This document shows, in pieces, positions 1 to 5,790 of a DNA stretch of 9,218 bases. Position 1 is the stretch's first letter, and every line of letters starts with the position of its first letter. The DNA lies in NCBI GenBank assembly GCA_002763345.1, contig PEXZ01000057.1:352-9569 (forward strand). Direction: 5' to 3'. The translations under genes and the position numbers were made by a program. Source of the stretch: Candidatus Micrarchaeota archaeon CG08_land_8_20_14_0_20_59_11 (GTDB taxonomy: Archaea; Micrarchaeota; Micrarchaeia; Norongarragalinales; Norongarragalinaceae). The notes under the pieces were generated by a model. It had not been told where the DNA came from. It worked only from the letters and a program-made list of their open reading frames with translations, and did no database searches.

Positions 1-81
1 CCGCTCGCAGGCCCGGAACAAGGTCCCGAGCATCTGCCCCGGGTAGTATCCGCCAACGAACATGATCTTGTACGGTCTCAT
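1..81 (-). CDS. N-terminal fragment of a probable GT-B type glycosyltransferase (runs off the left edge)
   Basis: Only the first 27 codons are present, starting with ATG at 81 and remaining open to base 1. The product begins MRPYKIMFVGGYYPGQ and continues with a helix-like stretch ending RACER. A basic start, a short hydrophobic strand (IMFVGG), a Tyr/Pro-Gly turn and then a helix is the usual N-terminus of GT-B glycosyltransferases, where this loop lies at the acceptor side of the first Rossmann fold. The start is supported by AAGGA about 8 nt upstream and by an ATGA overlap (78-81) with the preceding gene, so the two are translationally coupled. The family call rests on one strand-loop-helix motif. 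Another Rossmann-like enzyme is possible. The downstream sequence is needed to settle it. Confidence 0.55.
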   Translation of the reverse strand, partial: MRPYKIMFVGGYYPGQMLGTLFRACER

Positions 82-266
82 CGTGTTGTTCCTTTCTCCA
101 AGAACAGGATGACTGGCGCGTACGCCAGCTTCGCAGTGCAGTTGTCGTGTTGCTCCGCCTCTGGCAGGCTGTTGAACCAGTCGCGGTATGCCACCGCCGC
201 GCTTCGCACTTCCGGTCGTTCTCGATACGTCTCTGCTACCCGATAGGTTTGGCTCTGAGGAATCAT
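78..266 (-). CDS. Small uncharacterised protein (62 aa) coupled to the radical SAM gene
   Basis: I do not recognise this protein. It is 62 residues, mostly charged and probably helical (VRSAAVAYRDWFNSLPEAEQ near the middle), with one Cys (about residue 43), no signal peptide and no membrane segment; a short hydrophobic run (PVILFL) lies near the C-terminus. Reality is supported by position. Its ATG (266-264) shares one base with the radical SAM stop (TGATG), GGGGAG lies 8 nt upstream, and its stop overlaps the next start as ATGA. Being exactly between a radical SAM/SPASM enzyme and a putative glycosyltransferase, it could be an accessory protein or a substrate of one of them. That is inference from position only; no leader/core layout typical of a modified peptide is obvious. 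Confidence 0.72.
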   Translation of the reverse strand: MIPQSQTYRVAETYRERPEVRSAAVAYRDWFNSLPEAEQHDNCTAKLAYAPVILFLEKGTTR

Positions 267-1234
267 CAGAAGAACTCCCCGTGCCGGACGCTCCCGAACA
301 CCCGCTGCTCAAGCGTCACGTTCAGCGCGTGACCGCGACACATGATCCGGCAGTCGTCGTCTACCGGGAACGAGTAGGGCGCATTGCGCCAGATCGTGTG
401 CAAGCTCTCACTGTTCAGGTTGCCCAGCGACGTGATTCCCCGCCGGTTCACGCATTGCCACACCTCGCCGTCGGCGCCGATCACCCCGATGAACCGGCAG
501 GCCCGACACGTGGAGTAGCCCCGATTGCCCTGCGCGCTGTCGAGGTAATCCAGGAACTTCTGCCGCGAGGTGTCCAGATATCGCCCGTCCGGGAGCTTGT
601 ACTCGTGCCACACGCAAAGGTCGTTGAGCAGGTTGTGGATCCAGATCGTTGACGTTCCCGGCTCGATCAGCGGCCGGAACTGCAGATAATGGGCAGGCGA
701 CACCTCCCACTCCGCCACGTACTGCGCCAACTGCTTCGGACCGCAATTCGTGGCGTCCAACAGGCGCCCGCGCCCGAACACCGTTTCAGGGTTCGCCTCG
801 ACGATCTCGCGCGGCGGGTCTTCCAGGCTGCAATACACCCAATCGAAGCAGTTCCAGAGCGTTGACGAAAACTCGGAGAACCGCGTGGCATTCGTGTACA
901 GACCCAGACGGGGAAGACGGCCTACACGCTGTGCCGCGAAAGCCCGAACGATGCCCTCGAAGTCCGGGTTCATGGTTGGTTCGCCGCCGCCGGTTATGAC
1001 CACAGCGCAAACGCCAAGCCCCCTCATTTGATGCCATGCTGAAAGCGCCAACTCGGGAGACAGGTCGCGCTCTCCGTGATGGTAGGCAAAATGGCACCCA
1101 CGGCATTTCCTGTTGCACCTGTCGCTCAGGTCGAGTTCTACGTTCCCCGGATAGAGATCGCGCCCCTGCTTCCACTGAGCAAGACGTTCCGGATAACGTA
1201 GAATCTTCCCGCCCGCATCAACGTAGCCCTGCAT
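266..1234 (-). CDS. Radical SAM enzyme with C-terminal SPASM/twitch-type iron-sulfur domain
   Basis: This 322-residue protein has the radical SAM signature CNRKCRGC (Cys40, Cys44, Cys47, the CxxxCxxC that binds the 4Fe-4S cluster cleaving S-adenosylmethionine) and the SAM-binding GGGEP motif (about 82-86). The C-terminal part carries a SPASM/twitch pattern for an auxiliary cluster: CRAC at 243-246, Cys261 after GEVWQC, the typical LGNLNSESLHTIW, and a closing CRIMC (295-299). SPASM-type members usually modify peptides or proteins, although some act on small molecules; the substrate here is unknown. The ATG at 1234 has AGGAG about 11 nt upstream and overlaps the previous gene by 17 nt. A GTG at 1246 sits directly on that AGGAG and is rejected. 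Placement inside a phage head operon is odd. The family call is firm; the role is not. Confidence 0.93.
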   Translation of the reverse strand: MQGYVDAGGKILRYPERLAQWKQGRDLYPGNVELDLSDRCNRKCRGCHFAYHHGERDLSPELALSAWHQMRGLGVCAVVITGGGEPTMNPDFEGIVRAFAAQRVGRLPRLGLYTNATRFSEFSSTLWNCFDWVYCSLEDPPREIVEANPETVFGRGRLLDATNCGPKQLAQYVAEWEVSPAHYLQFRPLIEPGTSTIWIHNLLNDLCVWHEYKLPDGRYLDTSRQKFLDYLDSAQGNRGYSTCRACRFIGVIGADGEVWQCVNRRGITSLGNLNSESLHTIWRNAPYSFPVDDDCRIMCRGHALNVTLEQRVFGSVRHGEFF

Positions 1235-1478
1235 AGACCGGACCACTCCTTCCCCAGACCCTCAGCAACTTGCGCCAAAACTTGCGCCCCGCCCGGCGCG
1301 GCCGCAAGACAACGTGCTCGTCTACCCCCTTGGCAAACCGCGTTTCGTGGAGTTCCTGCCGCATGAGCATCAGGTTCCCGGCAAGCGCCTCCAGGCAACC
1401 GGGGACGCACAGGACGACGGCGTCCCTCGATTCGGAGACGCCCCGGAGCACTTGACCGCAAACAAAGCAGCGTGTCAT
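1218..1478 (-). CDS. Small CxxC zinc-ribbon-like protein (86 aa)
   Basis: The protein opens with MTRCFVCGQVL and has a second Cys pair in LCVPGCLEAL (residues about 24 and 28). CxxC followed by CxxxC within about 25 residues suggests a small zinc-binding knuckle. The C-terminal third is basic and aromatic (RPRRAGRKFWRKLLRVWGR), which could bind nucleic acid. Its ATG overlaps the minor head gene stop as ATGA (1475-1478), and GGAG lies 8 nt upstream. Its 3' end overlaps the radical SAM start by 17 nt, tying the two genes together. No specific family is recognised; a structural, DNA-binding or regulatory role are all possible. Confidence is high that it is a gene and low on function. Confidence 0.75.
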   Translation of the reverse strand: MTRCFVCGQVLRGVSESRDAVVLCVPGCLEALAGNLMLMRQELHETRFAKGVDEHVVLRPRRAGRKFWRKLLRVWGRSGPVYAGLR

Positions 1479-2482
1479 CGCCTCTTCTCCCTCCTCAGCG
1501 CGTGGCGCGGCTTGTGTTTCCCATACCGATGCCGAATAGGCGACTTCGGCGCCAGCGTCTCAAACTTGCCGGTGATGAACTTGCCGGCGGGGGGCCCCGT
1601 GGGCCGCAACACGTCTTCGAGGTGGCAGTTGCACCGGGTCGTGCACTCCAACTTGCCACTGCCGGGGAAGATGGCCATGTTCGCGATTTCCTGCGCAGAG
1701 TAGACACCGTTTGCCCAGCGGCTAAGGCGGCCGGAGAGCAGTTCGCAGTCGCCGCATGTTTCCGACGGCTCAGTAGACAATCTCCATGCCAGATACCGCG
1801 AGGGCGACAGATCGGAGTACACGAAGCCGGCCCAACGCGCCTCGTTCGCGGCATTCCCGTAAAGTGTCGCCCGCACCGGGTAGGGCATGGTGCCCTTGCC
1901 CTGTTCTATGTCGTCCAGGAAGTTGCGCAGATACAGGAACTCGTCGCGGCGCATCCGCTCCAAGAGCTTCTGCTCGCCACCCGTCGCGTACAGGAAGTTC
2001 CCCCCGGTGCGCTTACCGGCCTCGAACACGTCGCGGTACGCCTCGCGGATGTCGCGCTTGATCCGGTACTCTGCCTGCGAGCGTGTCAGGAGTCCGGTAG
2101 CCCCAGTGCCTAACTTCTGCCGCAGGGCAGACGCCGCCTTGAAGTCCGAGATATGATCCTGCATCCGTTCGCGCAGAACCGTCAGGATCTCGTCAGCACG
2201 GACCTTCGACTCAGCAACGTCGGCTGCCAAGTCATCAGGCGACAGCCCGCGCATTGACGGCCCACCAGGCGTCAACGCCTTCGTCAGCCAGTCCGCTTCC
2301 AGGGACTGGAGCCACGCCCGCACCTCGGGGTCCCGGACGAAGGAACTGCGCGCCTCGCGGGGAACTGCCTTGAAGAGCTGCGTCGCGGCGAGCGCGAGTT
2401 GCTCGTGGGTGCCCACGAAGCGGAGGGCATCAACCCCGCGTAGGCGAAGGACCTTCTCGTCTTGTGCGACAGATGGAGTCAT
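1475..2482 (-). CDS. Minor head / head-morphogenesis protein (Mu gpF / SPP1 gp7-like)
   Basis: A 335-residue protein encoded just downstream of the portal gene, the usual place for minor head proteins that enter the procapsid with the portal. The N-terminal two thirds are mainly helical and charged. The C-terminal domain has the hallmarks of the phage head-morphogenesis fold: a run of aromatic/Arg positions (about 205-235), then ETCGDCELLSG (Cys243, Cys246), a gap with an IFPGSGKLEC segment, and TTRCNCHL (Cys280, Cys284, Cys286). Known members share this C..C..L.G ... C.C.L layout, probably holding a metal. The tail is strongly basic (KHKPRHALRREKRR). The start is fixed by an ATGA overlap with the upstream gene (2479-2482). 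Assignment is by motif and synteny; length is normal for the family. Confidence 0.82.
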   Translation of the reverse strand: MTPSVAQDEKVLRLRGVDALRFVGTHEQLALAATQLFKAVPREARSSFVRDPEVRAWLQSLEADWLTKALTPGGPSMRGLSPDDLAADVAESKVRADEILTVLRERMQDHISDFKAASALRQKLGTGATGLLTRSQAEYRIKRDIREAYRDVFEAGKRTGGNFLYATGGEQKLLERMRRDEFLYLRNFLDDIEQGKGTMPYPVRATLYGNAANEARWAGFVYSDLSPSRYLAWRLSTEPSETCGDCELLSGRLSRWANGVYSAQEIANMAIFPGSGKLECTTRCNCHLEDVLRPTGPPAGKFITGKFETLAPKSPIRHRYGKHKPRHALRREKRR

Positions 2483-2850
2483 GCCGTCGGTTCTCGCAGC
2501 CGCCGCAGTTCGCCCGCGGAGACCGCCGTTTCGTCAGCCTGGCCACTTTCCAGCCTGAAGGACAGGTCGGGGATGCCGCACCCCGCCGCGCGGGAGTTTG
2601 CCATGTCGGAGTGGGGAGGATCGGGGAAGATGTCCGGCAACGGACAGACGAGGTGCTGCACCCACCGGCCATCGTGCTTGGTCCAATCCAGCTTCTGCTG
2701 CTGGCTTGTGCGGCCGGTCGGGTCCGCTTGGCGGCAGACTCGCCGGCAGCACTCGGCGCAGAAGGAGTGCACCTGCGCTTTGGCGGTGCCAAGGGCGATG
2801 GTTTTCTGGGTGTCGTGAGGGTTGCTCATCAGCGCCACCTTCTTCCCCAT
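2479..2850 (-). CDS. Cys-rich uncharacterised phage protein (123 aa)
   Basis: I recognise no named family. Residues about 30-40 form a dense Cys cluster (FCAECCRRVCRQ), followed by TKHDGRWVQHLVCPLPD with another Cys and two His, consistent with a zinc-binding site. The C-terminal part is rich in charged residues (AGELRRLREPTA). The start at 2850 is secure because a perfect AGGAGG lies 8 nt upstream. The stop overlaps the minor head gene start as ATGA. It sits between portal and minor head genes, 15 nt after the portal stop, so a role in head assembly or connector completion is likely by synteny, but nothing in the sequence proves it. A second Met at codon 8 is a weaker alternative start. Confidence 0.75.
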   Translation of the reverse strand: MGKKVALMSNPHDTQKTIALGTAKAQVHSFCAECCRRVCRQADPTGRTSQQQKLDWTKHDGRWVQHLVCPLPDIFPDPPHSDMANSRAAGCGIPDLSFRLESGQADETAVSAGELRRLREPTA

Positions 2851-2858
2851 GTCGTTTG

Positions 2859-2864
2859 CCTCCT
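2859..2864 (-). promoter_or_regulatory. Consensus Shine-Dalgarno AGGAGG for the Cys-rich 123-aa gene
   Basis: The minus strand reads AGGAGG, then CAAACGAC, then the ATG at 2850. This is a full anti-16S match at 8 nt spacing. It fixes the start over the internal Met and is among the strongest ribosome binding sites in the window. Confidence 0.85.
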
Positions 2865-2865
2865 G

Positions 2866-4746
2866 TCAGGTCAACACGATCTCGACTACCTGCCGCACCG
2901 GAGAACGCCGGAGCGACTTTTGAACTTCCTGCTGCTGCCTACGGTCCCCGTACAGTCGCCAGTACGACTCTGCCGGGTTCCCGCCGTTGTTGCCGCCGCC
3001 TTCGCCGGGCTCGGTGCCGTCCGACCGCCCTTGCAGAGTCGCCGACGGGTCGTCTTCGCTACCCTGCTGCTGTTCGTCGGGCTGCCCAAACTGTTGCTCC
3101 TGTCCCGGCTGACCCTCCATGCCGGGCTGTTGCTGTTGCGGCATGTGCTCCTGCTGCCAGAGCTGGAACGCCATCGGCTGAAGAGGCGCCTCTTCGTACT
3201 TATCACCCGTCCGGGGGATGTCCAACTCGTCGCGCACAGAACCGATGGTCTTCACGCCCATGTTCAAATACTGCATGTGGCGCTGTAACTCGGCCTGCTC
3301 TTCAACTGGGTCCAGCCCCACCCACGCCAGCATGAAGTCCGGGTCGATCTTCCAGATCAGGTTCTTGTTGAGACACGACGCCAGCGCCGCCATGGCCGGC
3401 TTGTAGCCGCGATCCTCGCCCTTCTCGATCCTGACCTGGGGGGACGCTTCCGAAAGCGGAGACCGCCCCGAAGGCGACCAACCCGCTACACCAATCTGCT
3501 CGGGTTCAACGCCGAAGATCGAGCAGATGACGGTGATCTGGAACGAGAGCCATTGGTGGTATTCCATATCGCGGTTCGACCACTGCCGGAGCGGAACCCA
3601 CTTGATGTCAGAGGTCTGCTGCCCAGCCATTCCGGGCTTCAACGCAATAACCGGGGTGCGGAACTGATTCGCGGCGCCGCGGAGCTGCTGCGACCATTGC
3701 GCGTGCCACTGCTCGACGGTCGCTTGATCCTGTTGCCCGATCAGCGCCAGAATGCCCGGGGGGACTGAGCTCGTCGTTAAAGACGACCGGTTGTACGTCG
3801 CTGCATTCAAATACGACGTGATCGCGTTGATGCACTGCTCGGTCTCCGACATCCCGTAGCCGGCAAAGCGTTCGTCGGTCTGTGGGTTGCGGATCAGGAT
3901 GCCCAGTGAGTCGGATGTGTATTCTATTGCCACACCCTGTGAGTCATCGACCTTAACGTACTTGACCACTTGGTTTGTCGGCAGCAATTCGTTCTTGTAC
4001 CACTCCGGGGCAACGAGCCGAATCTTCGCCGCGTCGACGGCCTTCCACCAGACTCGCGGGTACTTCTGCGCGTTGGTCCCAACCTCCATGACGAACGCGG
4101 CATGGTCCATAATCAGCGAGTCTCGCACGAGCTTGGCCAAGAACTCCGGGAACTCGTCGGACTCCTCGACGCGCCCATGGGCGTCGGGCGCCGACTCTTC
4201 GACGAATCCGCACCGGAGCATTGCGTCCGAAATCTGCTTCATGCGCGCCGTCGCGGCCTTCGTCGCCTTGCCCTCCTTGTCCCTCATTCGGATCTCGAAG
4301 CCCGTATCGTACCGGTTCTCCGGCAGCTTGCCATGACCCTTAGACCGGGTGATATAGTAGTTAACCACAGCACCCAATGGCTCGACCCTGCGGACCATTC
4401 CACGGAGCATATTGGGGGTGAGCGTTAACCCGCCCTGCGGGTTCTTGATGCCGGCGTAAAACTCCATGAACCGGAACGCCTCGACTTGCTTCTCCGGAAT
4501 CGGCCTCGGGCGCATTCCTGCCGGGACATTCGGACCCAGACCCTTCTCCAGACCCATGTGGTACTGCCACAGACTGCCCTCGTTAACCACCGCCGGCGGC
4601 AGAGCGTCGCGCCGCACGAGCTGATAGGGTTCCCCGTCAGGACCGCTGAAGACGCCGCCCTTATTGACCAACTCATCCAGGAGGCGTTTGTCTATCTGCT
4701 CGCGAACTCCAGAGGGGAGCCACAGGTCCTTTGTTTTCGTCGGCAT
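2866..4746 (-). CDS. Phage portal protein
   Basis: A 626-residue protein that would form the dodecameric ring through which DNA enters the capsid and to which the terminase docks. The best landmark is around residues 290-335: NPQTDERFAGYGMSETEQ followed by a long helix and SSVPPGILAL, the portal pattern of a Gly-Tyr-Gly turn, an Ser-Glu-x-Glu helix and a Pro-Gly strand. Later segments (VPLRQWSNRDMEYHQWLSFQ; FGVEPEQIGV) match the stem/wing transition in portals. Residues about 530-600 are Gln/Gly/Pro/Asp-rich and probably disordered. The start chosen is ATG at 4746; an in-frame TTG at 4761 is a weaker option. The first 74 nt overlap the upstream DUF188-like gene. Large terminase upstream and minor head gene downstream agree with the call. 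Confidence 0.9.
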   Translation of the reverse strand: MPTKTKDLWLPSGVREQIDKRLLDELVNKGGVFSGPDGEPYQLVRRDALPPAVVNEGSLWQYHMGLEKGLGPNVPAGMRPRPIPEKQVEAFRFMEFYAGIKNPQGGLTLTPNMLRGMVRRVEPLGAVVNYYITRSKGHGKLPENRYDTGFEIRMRDKEGKATKAATARMKQISDAMLRCGFVEESAPDAHGRVEESDEFPEFLAKLVRDSLIMDHAAFVMEVGTNAQKYPRVWWKAVDAAKIRLVAPEWYKNELLPTNQVVKYVKVDDSQGVAIEYTSDSLGILIRNPQTDERFAGYGMSETEQCINAITSYLNAATYNRSSLTTSSVPPGILALIGQQDQATVEQWHAQWSQQLRGAANQFRTPVIALKPGMAGQQTSDIKWVPLRQWSNRDMEYHQWLSFQITVICSIFGVEPEQIGVAGWSPSGRSPLSEASPQVRIEKGEDRGYKPAMAALASCLNKNLIWKIDPDFMLAWVGLDPVEEQAELQRHMQYLNMGVKTIGSVRDELDIPRTGDKYEEAPLQPMAFQLWQQEHMPQQQQPGMEGQPGQEQQFGQPDEQQQGSEDDPSATLQGRSDGTEPGEGGGNNGGNPAESYWRLYGDRRQQQEVQKSLRRSPVRQVVEIVLT

Positions 4747-5092
4747 GTTCTTGCACCCCAATCAGACAGGACAAAGTACGGATGCACGCATTCATATCCC
4801 GCAAGTTTACACCATGCGCCCCGCGAATGCGAACCTCCGCAAGGAGCCGTTTATCCGAGGTTATCACAACGTCGTCCGGGACTATCCGCCGCAGGAGCAC
4901 TTCATCCACTGGTTGTCTGTCGCCCGCGTGCGCCCGAACGGGAATGCAGAAGGCGCCCGCCCCCGCCCAGCGCCGCCACACTGCCCGGGGGATGTTAGCA
5001 GCGACGAAGACGAGCCGAACCGCGCGCCCCACGTGGCGCAGGGCGCGGGCCAATGATTTCGGCGCTTGGTCGCCGTCAATGTAGACCGTCAC
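4673..5092 (-). CDS. DUF188 (YaiI/YqxD, UPF0178)-like PIN-fold protein
   Basis: A 139-residue protein matching the DUF188 plan. It starts with a strand ending in acidic residues (MTVYIDGDQAPKS, compare the family's VDADACP), then a basic helix, a second strand (VRLVFVAANIP), a DE pair (63-64), and PDDVVITSDKRLLAEV (71-86) followed by a short strand and NLRD. In the family these acidic positions gather at one site, as in PIN nucleases, but biochemical function is poorly known. It starts with GTG at 5092, overlapping the upstream stop as GTGA (5089-5092), with a GGGGTG-like site before it. The conserved core ends near residue 105; the last 25 or so residues overlap the portal start and may be unconserved. 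Such genes are normally chromosomal, so this location is unusual. Confidence 0.68.
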   Translation of the reverse strand: MTVYIDGDQAPKSLARALRHVGRAVRLVFVAANIPRAVWRRWAGAGAFCIPVRAHAGDRQPVDEVLLRRIVPDDVVITSDKRLLAEVRIRGAHGVNLRDMNACIRTLSCLIGVQEHADENKGPVAPLWSSRADRQTPPG

Positions 5093-5280
5093 GAGTCACA
5101 CCCCAACAGATCAACACACTCCGGGCAGTATTCCTTCTCCGGGATGCCGTCGCCAACACGCACCAAGCGCTTGCAGCGACGGCACTCCCAGAAATGGAAA
5201 GGTGGGATGGTGTTGCCCGGAGGGGCGACGATAGCGGCGACTGGCTTCTGTTCGCGGAGGAACTTTGGCAGAACGGTCAC
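5089..5280 (-). CDS. Small zinc-ribbon protein (63 aa)
   Basis: The C-terminal half carries WECRRCKRLVRV and EYCPECVDLLGC, a CxxC...CxxC pair about 17 residues apart, typical of a zinc ribbon. The N-terminal half (KFLREQKPVAAIVAPPGN) is short and unremarkable. It starts at GTG 5280, overlapping the metallopeptidase stop as GTGA (5277-5280), with GGAG about 8 nt upstream. It overlaps the next gene the same way. Small zinc ribbons are common in phage structural and packaging operons, where they may contact DNA or protein partners, but no specific function can be given. Reality is supported by the complete Cys pattern and the double translational coupling. Confidence 0.8.
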   Translation of the reverse strand: MTVLPKFLREQKPVAAIVAPPGNTIPPFHFWECRRCKRLVRVGDGIPEKEYCPECVDLLGCDS

Positions 5281-5777
5281 GCCACCATCTCCAGCTTCTG
5301 CGCCGCGCGCTCGTCAGTCAGGTTCTCCTTCGGCTCCGCGTCGAACTGAAGCGCCAACTGCTTCGCAGCGTTCACAAAAGGCTGCAAGTCCTCGCGCCAC
5401 ACGCCATGACGCCGAATCACAGAGGCAAACTCTTCCGCGTCGTGTGCGTACAGCACCGGGTTGCCTTCGTAGTCGAAGCCGCAGTGGCTCAACTCGTGGT
5501 CGAGTAGCGCCACCTGCTTCCCTTCGGGCGCTCGCTTCCAGAAGTCGGCGGCGACAGTGATGATGAAGTGGATCGACCGGCCAGCAAGGGCCAAGTCCTT
5601 CTCCGTCGCAAGCTTGGCACTGCCCAGAGTAAATCGGCCGCCGATTGGTCTTGCCTTCCGTCTCCACAGGTACTCGATATGGGCGGGGATCAAGTGCTTG
5701 TGGTGGTCACGGATCAAAGTTGCGGCAGTGCCGCGAAGGTCTTCGGTTGCGTTCCAGATGTTAGGTTCTTCTCTCAT
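5277..5777 (-). CDS. Putative phage zinc metallopeptidase
   Basis: A 166-residue protein with the layout of the putative phage metallopeptidase family: an N-terminal helix IRDHHKHLIPAHIEYLW (about 22-38), a strand pair around GSAK and HFIITVAADFW (70-80), and the zinc site LLDHELSHC (His94, Glu95, His98 of HExxH). Downstream, HDAEEFASVIRRHG (112-125) supplies acidic or His candidates for a third ligand. The start at 5777 is set by AAGGAGAG just upstream; an open reading frame continues to 5975 but that part lies over the large terminase and is rejected. It lies between large terminase and portal genes. Whether it processes a head protein, acts at cell entry or lysis, or is a domesticated fold is unknown. 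Confidence 0.82.
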   Translation of the reverse strand: MREEPNIWNATEDLRGTAATLIRDHHKHLIPAHIEYLWRRKARPIGGRFTLGSAKLATEKDLALAGRSIHFIITVAADFWKRAPEGKQVALLDHELSHCGFDYEGNPVLYAHDAEEFASVIRRHGVWREDLQPFVNAAKQLALQFDAEPKENLTDERAAQKLEMVA

Positions 5778-5782
5778 TTCGA

Positions 5783-5790
5783 CTCTCCTT
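5783..5790 (-). promoter_or_regulatory. Shine-Dalgarno AAGGAGAG overlapping the terminase stop codon
   Basis: The minus strand reads TAAGGAGAG, then TCGAA, then the ATG at 5777. The TAA stop of the large terminase runs into the ribosome binding site of the metallopeptidase, so termination and reinitiation are closely spaced. It decides the start at 5777 against longer in-frame extensions. Confidence 0.8.

Noticed and set aside
2464..3288. Long plus-strand open frames opposite the portal and Cys-rich genes (also 2598-3335, 188-652, 1472-2113, 6629-7303)
   Set aside because: They are antisense shadows common in GC-rich DNA. Their products are Arg/Pro/Leu-rich without motifs, and the minus-strand frames there have clear domains, ribosome sites and coupling.
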